Shown piece by piece: positions 7,578 through 13,001 of a DNA stretch of 34,519 bases. The notes beneath the pieces were generated by a model, which searched no databases, had not been told where the DNA came from, and was given only the letters and a program-made list of their open reading frames with translations. The stretch lies in the IMG/VR virus record IMGVR_UViG_3300018476_000011, positions 1 through 34,519 of that record; one strand, given 5' to 3'. A program made the translations under genes and the position numbers. The DNA comes from a virus. Each line of letters starts with the position of its first letter. Positions within the stretch are counted from its first letter, which is position 1.

Positions 7578-7667
7578 CCGAAGTGGGGGAGTATCTGGTT
7601 GTCAGCTAGATACCTTTGCTTCGGCACAGGAAAGCAGCCCGCCTCCTCACGGCGGGTTGTTTTATTT
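7578..7667 (+). ncRNA. Candidate antisense/structured RNA over the leader of the winged-helix gene
   Basis: Read on the plus strand, CCGAAG (7578-7583) pairs with CTTCGG (7619-7624), and inside it GTATCT (7591-7596) pairs with AGATAC (7608-7613) around an 11-base loop. A classical terminator hairpin with a T tract follows directly. No plus-strand coding gene lies upstream, so a short untranslated RNA is the natural reading. It would be fully complementary to the 5-prime leader of the minus-strand mRNA for the winged-helix protein, as in plasmid countertranscripts. A GGCTTGAAAAGCC mini-hairpin lies just upstream (7563-7575). I could not find a convincing promoter: TTGAAA at 7566 has no well-spaced -10. 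Confidence 0.4.
7638..7667 (+). terminator. Rho-independent terminator (plus direction)
   Basis: CCCGCC (7638-7643), loop TCCTCAC, GGCGGG (7651-7656) and then TTGTTTTATTT. The U-rich run follows only in the plus direction. On the minus strand the hairpin comes right after the stop of the 49-residue gene and could serve weakly there too. Confidence 0.75.
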
Positions 7668-7811
7668 CATCGTCTCAATCCCTTGTGACATCGGACGCTT
7701 GTGCTCCCGCATGTTGCGGCGCGCAAGCGGGAAATTATCATTCGCCGGCCGGACGTGGCGGAACAGCTCGGCGACAACCTGGCCGATCAAGCGATACATC
7801 ACGACGATCAC
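7662..7811 (-). CDS. Small hypothetical protein, 49 aa
   Basis: A frame from GTG 7811 to TAA 7662 reads an N-terminal helix (VVMYRLIGQVVAELFRHV) and then RPANDNFPLARRN and a basic end. The PANDN motif is frequent in small alphaproteobacterial proteins. AAGGGA lies nine bases before GTG 7811; ATG 7799 is an alternative start with worse spacing. It follows the 64-residue gene after six bases, in the same leftward operon. Function unknown. It is too short to be sure, but codon pattern and spacing support it. Confidence 0.55.
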   Translation of the reverse strand: MIVVMYRLIGQVVAELFRHVRPANDNFPLARRNMREHKRPMSQGIETMK

Positions 7812-7817
7812 GGCGCG

Positions 7818-8012
7818 TTATCCCTTGCGCCGGAACAGCCCCTCGGCCGCGTCCAGCTTGTCGGCCTGCTGCTCCAACCGGGCCGCAGCCTCGCGCAGCA
7901 TGCGGTTATCCCCGTGCCCGCCCGATGTCGGCACGCTGGCCGCGCGCCGCATCAGCGCCGCCTGATTGCGCAGCCGCTGCGCTTTGCTGAGGCGAATCTG
8001 TCCGTCAGGCAT
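7818..8012 (-). CDS. Small helical protein, 64 aa
   Basis: Start ATG 8012 is preceded by GGGGAGGGG at good spacing, so the longer frame reaching 8096 is rejected. The protein is charged and helical: LSKAQRLRNQAALMRRAA, a short Gly-rich turn (TSGGHGDN) and a second helix MLREAAARLEQQADKLDAAEGLFRR. It resembles a helical hairpin. No DNA-binding motif can be named. It lies between a tiny membrane protein and the 49-residue gene in the leftward operon. Confidence 0.65.
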   Translation of the reverse strand: MPDGQIRLSKAQRLRNQAALMRRAASVPTSGGHGDNRMLREAAARLEQQADKLDAAEGLFRRKG

Positions 8013-8025
8013 CCCATCCCCTCCC

Positions 8026-8118
8026 CTAGATCGTGAGCCACGCCACCGCCACGAATGCGGCGACGCCGAGCGCGCAGAACAGCAGGGCCAGCGCATCAGC
8101 GAGCAGGTCGCGAATCAC
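8026..8118 (-). CDS. 30-aa single-span membrane protein
   Basis: GTG 8118 is preceded by GGGGAGG. The product has RDLLAD followed by one hydrophobic helix (about residues 8-29, LALLFCALGVAAFVAVAWL). It is the first gene of the leftward operon, about 56 bp from a strong promoter match at 8174-8202. A membrane role in the lysogenic state (for example superinfection exclusion) is conceivable, but only the topology is seen. Confidence 0.55.
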   Translation of the reverse strand: MIRDLLADALALLFCALGVAAFVAVAWLTI

Positions 8119-8173
8119 TCCAGCCTCCCCTGTGCAGCAAGCGACCTAGAAGAAAGTCTACGTCTGCAATCGA

Positions 8174-8202
8174 AATAAATCTAGGGTGGTGTTCTAGCGC
8201 AA
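8174..8202 (-). promoter_or_regulatory. Leftward sigma70-type promoter with CTAG operator in spacer
   Basis: On the minus strand TTGCGC (8202-8197), a 17-base spacer and TTTATT (8179-8174) form a promoter pointing at the leftward operon. The spacer holds CTAG (8194-8197) and CTAG (8181-8184), nine bases apart, similar to the CTAG palindrome in the rightward promoter at 9005-9020. A shared repressor is implied. Confidence 0.55.
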
Positions 8203-8299
8203 TTTAACATGGCGCAACGGCGGAATGCGCGGTTCCCTGCCCGCCCATGGCGTGTCACCATTAACCTTAATTGCGATGAACAGGAGGGGGCTCGATGCT

Positions 8300-8533
8300 A
8301 TGCGGCAGCGAGCAGATGTCGGGGCGAATCATTCAGAAATCCGCCCAATCGACCAAGCTCCCGTAAAGCTCGGCGAGGAGTTCCCCGGCCGCTTTATGCT
8401 ATGGGATCGGGCGCATCCGCTGGGGGTTGTGGGCCGGTGGAACGGCGTCGGCTGGTTCGACTTCGACGGGGAGAGGCTGGCTCCTCTCCACTGGTGGCTG
8501 ATTCCTCCGCTGGCCGATTTATCGCCCGCCTAG
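8300..8533 (+). CDS. Small DUF551-like protein, 77 aa, antisense to the repressor end
   Basis: ATG 8300 is preceded by AGGAGGGGG about nine bases upstream, which favours it over upstream starts at 8225 and 8276. The protein reads IDQAPVKLGEEFPGRFMLWD, then VVGRWNGVGWFDFDGERLAPLHWWLIPPL. The alternating W/G pattern ending in HWW.IPPL resembles the short phage proteins of the DUF551 kind. It overlaps the low-complexity C-terminus of the repressor gene by about 140 bases on the opposite strand, so each could influence the other by antisense transcription. No partner gene follows it on the plus strand. Function unknown. Confidence 0.6.
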   Translation: MRQRADVGANHSEIRPIDQAPVKLGEEFPGRFMLWDRAHPLGVVGRWNGVGWFDFDGERLAPLHWWLIPPLADLSPA

Positions 8534-8957
8534 GCCCTGCCTTCCGCTCTTTGCGGTCGTTTATGATGTCCAGCAGTGTCAACATCAGCTCGTCAGCAGC
8601 TAGCGATGCCTCATCGATTTCGCTGCTGTGGCTGTCGGGATGTAACGCGCAGAATAAGTGCGCGGCGAGATTGGCAACCAATCCAACTCGCGCCAGATGC
8701 CTGCGGGATTGCTCCAGCCCCAGAAGCCAGGCCACCGATACGCCGGCCGTATTGGCGAGCTTTATGACGGTGGCAATGTTGCGCCCGCCATTTTCAACAA
8801 GCCCGTGCTTCAGCGGGTCGTGAGCCAGGCCCGCCCGCCGGCATAATTCAGACAACGTCCAGCCGCGGCGAGCCGCCGCGATGGTGCAGCGCTCGATAAA
8901 CCGCGCGTCATCCCATCCCTGACTAACAATCATGCGCGCAACCATGCGCCAAGCCAC
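8394..8957 (-). CDS. CI-like HTH_XRE phage repressor (no peptidase domain seen)
   Basis: The frame opens at GTG 8957, with ATG at 8945 and 8933 as alternatives; no clear SD precedes any. After the start come FIERCTIAAARRGWTLSELCRRAGLAHDPLKHGL and VIKLANTAGVSVAWLLGLE, the five-helix XRE/Cro-CI DNA-binding fold with helix-turn-helix near residues 33-60. The middle is helical (LAADELMLTLLDII), possibly for dimerisation. The last 50 residues are Arg/Ser/Pro-rich and lie over the plus-strand gene 8300-8533. No LexA-type Ser/Lys peptidase is visible, so induction by RecA cleavage is not evident. Divergent from the Cro-like gene with operators between, it is most likely the lysogeny repressor. Confidence 0.75.
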   Translation of the reverse strand: MAWRMVARMIVSQGWDDARFIERCTIAAARRGWTLSELCRRAGLAHDPLKHGLVENGGRNIATVIKLANTAGVSVAWLLGLEQSRRHLARVGLVANLAAHLFCALHPDSHSSEIDEASLAADELMLTLLDIINDRKERKAGPRRAINRPAEESATSGEEPASPRRSRTSRRRSTGPQPPADAPDPIA

Positions 8958-8964
8958 TGAGCTT

Positions 8965-8992
8965 GTATAACGAAAATTTTCTAGAGCCGCAG
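8965..8992 (-). promoter_or_regulatory. Weak promoter of the repressor gene
   Basis: On the minus strand CTGCGG (8992-8987), 16 bases and TTATAC (8970-8965) precede the repressor start at 8957 by only seven bases, so its message may be leaderless. A single CTAG (8981-8984) lies in the spacer, which would allow autoregulation. Confidence 0.4.
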
Positions 8993-8996
8993 CCCC

Positions 8997-9026
8997 TTGC
9001 GTGGCTAGAGATTTCTCTAGTCTAAT
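8997..9026 (+). promoter_or_regulatory. Rightward early promoter with palindromic operator
   Basis: TTGCGT (8997-9002), an 18-base spacer and TCTAAT (9021-9026) form a promoter. The spacer contains a perfect palindrome, CTAGAGA-TT-TCTCTAG (9005-9020), the best operator candidate for the CI-like repressor. The expected transcript start is at about 9033, so the first gene (ATG 9035) would be leaderless. Confidence 0.65.
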
Positions 9027-9034
9027 TTAGGTTA

Positions 9035-9274
9035 ATGACCTCCTCCGAGATCCTGCTGCTCGCCCGCACCTACGCCGAATCGGCAGGCATAGCGCTGTCG
9101 TCAGTGTCCGTGCGGGCAACCGGAGGCCGCAACGACAAGCTGTTTGACCGCCTGGCCGCAGGACACGGCGCCAACATCCTTTCGATAGAGCGGGCCGCGC
9201 ACTGGTTCTGCCAGCACTGGCCCGATGATGTGCCGTGGCCCGAATCGGTGCCGCGGCGGAAGTGTGCCGCATGA
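9035..9274 (+). CDS. Cro-like small HTH regulator
   Basis: This 79-residue protein reads SSEILLLARTYAESAGIALSSVSVRA, then NDKLFDRLAAG and a C-terminal AAHWFCQHWPDDVPWP. This is a well-known small regulator type in alphaproteobacterial phages and prophages, with a helix-turn-helix near residues 9-30. It is the first gene of the rightward operon, eight bases after the -10, and has no SD, consistent with leaderless translation. It sits opposite the CI-like repressor across a palindromic operator, as expected for a Cro counterpart. Its stop overlaps the next start as ATGA. Confidence 0.75.
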   Translation: MTSSEILLLARTYAESAGIALSSVSVRATGGRNDKLFDRLAAGHGANILSIERAAHWFCQHWPDDVPWPESVPRRKCAA

Positions 9275-9567
9275 CCGGCCGCCTCCCCGCCTGCGAAGAC
9301 GTCGCCGCCATCGCCGAGCGCCTGCGCGAGATCCAGACCGAGCGCATGGCCCGGATCGCCGGCTGCCCCTGCGAGCAGCACGACATGAGCGGCAATCTCC
9401 TGCACGCGCCGGGCTGCCCGCTGCGACCGCCGCCGCAGGCAGCGCTGGCGCTCGCCGTCGCGATGGAGCGGCTGCGGGCGCGGCACAAGCGCCGGCCGAT
9501 GACCGCCGACGAGATCTACGCCGAGGGCGTCGCCGCGAAATACGCGCGGCATCGGGTGCTGACGTGA
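9271..9567 (+). CDS. Hypothetical early protein, 98 aa
   Basis: ATG 9271 overlaps the stop of the Cro-like gene; a longer frame from 9235 is rejected for this reason. The protein has a helical N-terminus (CEDVAAIAERLREIQTERMARI), a compact CPCEQH...HAPGCP segment with three Cys and two His that could bind a metal, and a basic C-terminal helix (MTADEIYAEGVAAKYARH). Family not recognised. It overlaps the RuvC-like gene as GTGA, so both are coupled. Confidence 0.65.
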   Translation: MTGRLPACEDVAAIAERLREIQTERMARIAGCPCEQHDMSGNLLHAPGCPLRPPPQAALALAVAMERLRARHKRRPMTADEIYAEGVAAKYARHRVLT

Positions 9568-10106
9568 TCATCGCCGGCTGCGATCCCGGAGCCGATGGCG
9601 CAGTGGCGTTTCTCGATGCGGAAACCTGCCGGGTCATAGCGATTGTAGAAATGCCCATGTCGGCCGGCGAGCTGCGTGTCCGCGAACTCGCCATGGATTT
9701 GCTGGCCGCCCTCGACGAGCGCCGCTGCGGGTGCCTGTGGGTTGAGAGGCAGGCACCTTTTGCCGGCGGCACCCGCCGCATCGGCGCCAGCAGCGCCTTC
9801 GCCCTCGGCCAGCGCTACATGGCCGTGAAGGCAATCGCCGCCTGCCACGGCTGGCCGGTCGAGATCGTGTCGGCCGCGCGGTGGAAGCAGCATTACCGCA
9901 TCGCGGCAACGAAATCGCTCGCGCTGCACTGCGCCGGGCAGCTCATGCCGGAGGATGCCGGCTGGTGGACCGCACGCCGCGGCCACTGCACCCGTGCCAG
10001 AGCGATCGGCCGCGCTGAGGCGGCATTGATCGGCCTCTATGGCATCCGCCTGATCAACGCGGGCGCCGCCACGCTCGCTGCCGCCGCAGCGGAGGCCGCG
10101 GCATGA
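9564..10106 (+). CDS. RuvC-like Holliday junction resolvase
   Basis: GTG 9564 overlaps the previous stop; the upstream frame is rejected. The 180-residue protein begins IIAGCDPGADGAVAFLD, the first strand of the RNase H-like RuvC fold with catalytic Asp near residue 7. Then come LWVERQAPF (the conserved Glu), FALGQRYMAVKAIAACHGWPVEIVSAARWKQHY and RAIGRAEAALIGLYG. In the last motif the family often has Asp; here Glu stands in the AEA triplet. It would resolve branched DNA during recombination or before packaging. It sits in the early operon ahead of the exonuclease and RecT, which fits. Confidence 0.85.
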   Translation: MIIAGCDPGADGAVAFLDAETCRVIAIVEMPMSAGELRVRELAMDLLAALDERRCGCLWVERQAPFAGGTRRIGASSAFALGQRYMAVKAIAACHGWPVEIVSAARWKQHYRIAATKSLALHCAGQLMPEDAGWWTARRGHCTRARAIGRAEAALIGLYGIRLINAGAATLAAAAAEAAA

Positions 10107-10312
10107 GCGAATGGGTTGCGGGATATCGCGCGGCGCTGGCCGATGTCGGCCGCCTGTGGCCGGGCCGCAGCACCGCCGCCCTCGCCGCGCTACTCGTCGA
10201 CCTAGACGCTGACGCGCTGGTCATCGAGCGCGAGCAGGACAACCGCATCAGGCGCCGCCGCCTCGCCGCGGTGCGCGAGGCCACGCTGCCGTTCGATGAG
10301 CCGCCGCCATGA
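10103..10312 (+). CDS. Small helical early protein, 69 aa
   Basis: ATGA overlap with the RuvC gene fixes the start at 10103. The product is helical (VAGYRAALADVGRLW, TAALAALLVDLDADALVIEREQDNRIRRRRLAAVREA) with a basic centre and an acidic/proline end (FDEPPP). No known domain. Its start MSEW is the first of a run of MSxx starts in consecutive small genes. Confidence 0.6.
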   Translation: MSEWVAGYRAALADVGRLWPGRSTAALAALLVDLDADALVIEREQDNRIRRRRLAAVREATLPFDEPPP

Positions 10313-10530
10313 GCGCCGAGCGCGACCTCGCCGAGGCGATCCACCACGAGATCGTATCGCCCGAGAGTGTGGCGCGCGCGCTCTCTCTCTGGCAGCACCG
10401 AAAGATCGGGCCGACCGACCTCGCAGATATGTGGGAGGTGCTCGCCCGCACCAGCAGCGCCGCAATCGAGGCGGTGCTCGCCCGACGGCAGAGCGAGGCC
10501 GCCCGCACCGGGCCGTGGGACGAGCCATGA
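10309..10530 (+). CDS. Small helical early protein, 73 aa
   Basis: Start 10309 overlaps the previous stop. The sequence ERDLAEAIHHEIVSPESVARALSLWQHRKIGPTDLADMWEVLARTSSAAIEAVLARR is mostly helical and ends in PWDEP, like its neighbours. I do not recognise it. A CT-rich microrepeat (GCGCGCTCTCTCTCT) crosses codons near 10377-10391. Confidence 0.6.
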   Translation: MSAERDLAEAIHHEIVSPESVARALSLWQHRKIGPTDLADMWEVLARTSSAAIEAVLARRQSEAARTGPWDEP

Positions 10531-10730
10531 GCGAGCCGCCCGACCTCGATGAACGGTTCGCCAATGCCATCCTCAATTTATGCGCCGGCAAATCGTTCCC
10601 CCAACGCATGCAGTTGATCGCCTGGATTCTCGACGCCTTCGGCAAGCTCGAAGCGGCCGGCGATAACCCACGAGCAGCACGCGTGCTGTTCGATGCGTCG
10701 CTCGCAATCGAGAGGCTGGGCGAGCCATGA
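10527..10730 (+). CDS. Small helical early protein, 67 aa
   Basis: The ATG at 10527 lies in the repeated junction CGAGCCATGAGCGAGCC and overlaps the previous stop. The product (LDERFANAILNLCAGKSF, QRMQLIAWILDAFGKLEAAG, RAARVLFDASLAIERLGEP) is helical and acidic-basic mixed. No family recognised. Confidence 0.6.
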   Translation: MSEPPDLDERFANAILNLCAGKSFPQRMQLIAWILDAFGKLEAAGDNPRAARVLFDASLAIERLGEP

Positions 10731-10807
10731 GCGGCCCCGGCGTGCTCGCCACGATGATTCTGGCCGCCATGCTGCTCGCCGCCGCCATGCTGCACTGGGC
10801 GTCATGA
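10727..10807 (+). CDS. 26-aa single-span membrane peptide
   Basis: ATG 10727 and TGA 10807 overlap both neighbours as ATGA. After MSGPG the peptide is one hydrophobic helix (VLATMILAAMLLAAAML) ending HWAS. The double overlap and the shared junction sequence make it likely to be translated. It would insert in the inner membrane. Role unknown. Confidence 0.55.
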   Translation: MSGPGVLATMILAAMLLAAAMLHWAS

Positions 10808-11028
10808 GCGAGCCGGCGCGCGACCCGTTCGAAATGATTATTCAAGAGTTCGACTCGCCCGATGCGATCAAGAACGCGCGCCTTACCTGGGACAGCTTCC
10901 CAAATTATGAGCCCGACCAACGCTGGGGAGTAACGCTGTGGAGCGTCGCTGTCTTCACACTCGGCGAAGCGCTGAGAAAGCATAACCTAAACATTGTTCG
11001 CCGCCCGGCGCGGAAGGCCGAGCCATGA
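10804..11028 (+). CDS. Small early protein, 74 aa
   Basis: Start 10804 overlaps the preceding stop. The product begins MSEPARDPFEMIIQEFDSPDAI and continues with LTWDSFPNYEPDQRWGVTLWSVAVFTLGEALRKHN. It is acidic at the start and more hydrophobic near the end; no known domain. It shares the MSEPAR start with the next two genes although the rest is unrelated. Confidence 0.6.
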   Translation: MSEPARDPFEMIIQEFDSPDAIKNARLTWDSFPNYEPDQRWGVTLWSVAVFTLGEALRKHNLNIVRRPARKAEP

Positions 11029-11219
11029 GCGAGCCGGCGCGCGAAGCGCCAAAGCGGCGCACCCGGAATACCCGCCCCTCCGCTTATGTCAGCGCGTGGA
11101 TACCGTGGCAGTTACGGGCCAAGCTCGCATACGCCGCAGAGGCCGCCGGCCGCACGCTCAGCGCTGAAATCACGGAGCGGCTGGAGCACAGCTTCCGGCC
11201 TGGCGAGGACGAGCCATGA
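11025..11219 (+). CDS. Arc-like ribbon-helix-helix DNA-binding protein
   Basis: The 64-residue protein has a basic arm (KRRTRNTR) and then AYVSAWIPWQLRAKLAYAAEAAGRTLSAEITERLEHSF. The RIP-like strand, helix, turn and helix with SAEI..RL are the ribbon-helix-helix (Arc/MetJ) plan. It would dimerise and bind operator DNA. Start 11025 overlaps the previous gene; its stop overlaps the exonuclease gene, so it may autoregulate the recombination operon. Confidence 0.8.
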   Translation: MSEPAREAPKRRTRNTRPSAYVSAWIPWQLRAKLAYAAEAAGRTLSAEITERLEHSFRPGEDEP

Positions 11220-12157
11220 GCGAGCCGGCACGCGAGGTGCGGCAGATCGAGTCCACCGGGGCGTGGCTCGACTGGCGCCGCGAAGACCTCACCGCATCCC
11301 GCATTCCAGCGCTCTGGAACCTCCACCCATATCTGTCGCGCGAGCAACTCGCCGACATCATGCGGGCCACAACATCAGCCGGAAGCGGCTCGCCGCCGGA
11401 TAACAGCGCCATGCGCCGCGGGCGCATCTTCGAGGCCGCTGTCGCCGCCGCTATCGCGGAGGAGCGGCCGGAATGGACGCTGACCAAGGCCAGCACCTAC
11501 CACCGCATCCCGGCACTCCGCATTGGATGCACCCCCGACTATTTCGCCACCAGCACGAATCCCCGCGAGCCTGGCCGCGGCATCATCCAGATAAAGACCG
11601 CCGCGCCGCGCGTCTGGGAGAAATGGCAAGGCCGGCCGCCATTGGCCTACACGATCCAAACGCTCGACGAGGCGATGGTCTGCGACTGCGCATGGGCATG
11701 GCTCGTCATCATGGTGATGAGCGACTCCTACCCGGTACACTACTTCAGCGTCCCGCGCCATGCCGAGGCCGAGGCGCGCATCCTCACCGCGGCGGCCGAC
11801 TGGTGGCGGCAGTTTGATTCAGGCGCGCTGCCGGGCACCGCAGCCGGCGCCGCCGAGCTTGAGGCGGCCTTTGACGACGGCAGTCACATCGATCTGAGCG
11901 AGGATAACTTCCTCTGCTCCATGCTGCCCGAGCGGGCGCGTATAAAAACTGTAATTTCCGACGCCGAAAAGCAGATCGCCGAGATCGACGCCGCGCTGAA
12001 GACCGCGATGGGTAGCGCCGCCACCGCTTGGCTCCCCGGCTACAACATCAGCTTTAAGACCCAGCACCGCCGCGAAACGGTGATCGCTGCGCGCGACATC
12101 CGCGTCCTGCGCGTCCGTGCCGTCAGCGATGACGGCGGCGAGGAGAGCGCGGCGTGA
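11216..12157 (+). CDS. YqaJ-type phage recombination exonuclease
   Basis: The 313-residue protein starts at an ATGA overlap. Residues 25-200 match the YqaJ/lambda-exonuclease nuclease fold: DLTASRIPALW, MRRGRIFEAAVAAAI (Glu of the PD-(D/E)XK site), RIGCTPDYFA with the Asp, IIQIKTAAPRVWEKW (Q-I-K core motif) and PPLAYTIQTLDEAMV. The last 80 residues contain a coiled helix (DAEKQIAEIDAALKTAMG). It would resect double-stranded DNA to give ends for RecT. Normally it lies next to the annealing gene; here a PEP-CTERM gene is between them. Confidence 0.85.
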   Translation: MSEPAREVRQIESTGAWLDWRREDLTASRIPALWNLHPYLSREQLADIMRATTSAGSGSPPDNSAMRRGRIFEAAVAAAIAEERPEWTLTKASTYHRIPALRIGCTPDYFATSTNPREPGRGIIQIKTAAPRVWEKWQGRPPLAYTIQTLDEAMVCDCAWAWLVIMVMSDSYPVHYFSVPRHAEAEARILTAAADWWRQFDSGALPGTAAGAAELEAAFDDGSHIDLSEDNFLCSMLPERARIKTVISDAEKQIAEIDAALKTAMGSAATAWLPGYNISFKTQHRRETVIAARDIRVLRVRAVSDDGGEESAA

Positions 12158-12211
12158 GCCGGGATTTCTTACAGGGCAGTCGACGCTGATGTCGACGATA
12201 GGGAGGCATGC

Positions 12212-12970
12212 ATGAAGGCATATCTGGCATTGTTGGCGGGCGCGTCGGCGCTCGCCTTGGCGAATCCGGCTCACGCTGTGCTGCAGTTCTCCGCCGATAT
12301 CGGCGGCACTCTGATCCAGTGCGTCGATCAGACTGCGTGCGACAGCAACCTCGCGATCGGCACGATCACGACGGTCGTGCCCACAGTGGTACCCAACGGC
12401 GGTGGGACTGTAACGTTTCTGGGATCGGCGCAGACCCAGACGGTGGGCAGCAACAACACGTTGACGACGACCAGTTTCCAAATCGAGAACACTGGTCCTG
12501 CAATCGACGTGACTATCGCGGTGGGAGGCACCGACTTCGTCGGTCCAGTCACTTCCATCTCTAATAGCGGCAGCGGCACATGGACCAATGCCGGTGGTTC
12601 TACGATCACGCTGCAGTTCTACGCCGACACTGCCAACGGCCAGGGTGGCGAGAGCCCGACCGACACTCCGGGCACTCAGCTCGCCAATAGCGGCGTGCTA
12701 AACGCTGTCGGGCCAGCCGACTCGATCAACTACAACTCTGGTCTGGTGCCATTTGCCGATGCCAACGCGTACAGTATGACGCTGTTCACCACCGGCACGA
12801 TCATCGCCGGCAGCACGGCGACGCCATCGCAACTCACCGGCCGCAGCCAGACCATGGTGGCGGTCAACGAGGTGCCGGAGCCGGCCAGTCTGTTGATCCT
12901 CGGCGGATCGCTGCTCAGCATGGGGTGGTTCCTGTGGCGGCGGCGCGAAGCGGGAGAGGCTGCTGCCTAG
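12212..12970 (+). CDS. Secreted PEP-CTERM surface protein
   Basis: ATG 12212 has GGGAGG just upstream. The 252-residue product has a signal peptide (residues 1-22, LALLAGASALALANPAHA), a Thr/Gly/Asn-rich beta body with CVDQTAC and at the end the PEP-CTERM signal: VPEPASL, a hydrophobic helix LILGGSLLSMGWFLW and RRRE. In bacteria such proteins are handled by exosortase and end at the cell surface, usually in exopolysaccharide-producing strains. The phage has no exosortase, so it must rely on the host. The gene has its own SD and no overlap with the flanking exonuclease and RecT genes, unlike the rest of the operon, so it looks like an inserted moron. An inverted GTCGAC pair lies at 12179-12198 upstream. 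Confidence 0.85.
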   Translation: MKAYLALLAGASALALANPAHAVLQFSADIGGTLIQCVDQTACDSNLAIGTITTVVPTVVPNGGGTVTFLGSAQTQTVGSNNTLTTTSFQIENTGPAIDVTIAVGGTDFVGPVTSISNSGSGTWTNAGGSTITLQFYADTANGQGGESPTDTPGTQLANSGVLNAVGPADSINYNSGLVPFADANAYSMTLFTTGTIIAGSTATPSQLTGRSQTMVAVNEVPEPASLLILGGSLLSMGWFLWRRREAGEAAA

Positions 12971-13001
12971 CTCGGCGAAATCGAGACAAAGGAGCTTTCC
13001 A

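Larger units (their letters stand above)
10521..11235 (+). repeat. Repeated gene-junction sequence (ATGAGCGAGCC)
   Basis: GAGCCATGAGCGAGCC occurs at gene junctions near 10527, 11025 and 11216, a shorter GAGCCATGAGCG at 10727, and TCATGAGCGAGCCGGCGCG at 10804. In each, the ATGA holds the stop of one gene and the start of the next, and proteins begin MSEP or MSGP. The copies at 10804, 11025 and 11216 extend further into GGCGCGCGA or GGCACGCGA. The flanking genes are not homologous. Confidence 0.85.

Noticed and set aside
7657-7965. Plus-strand 102-codon frame after the terminator
   Set aside because: It starts inside the terminator T tract, is Ser/Arg-rich and lies opposite two minus-strand genes with SD sequences.
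8209-8823. Plus-strand 204-codon frame over the repressor gene
   Set aside because: Ser/Arg-rich shadow; the plus gene 8300-8533 in another frame is the one with SD and protein-like sequence.
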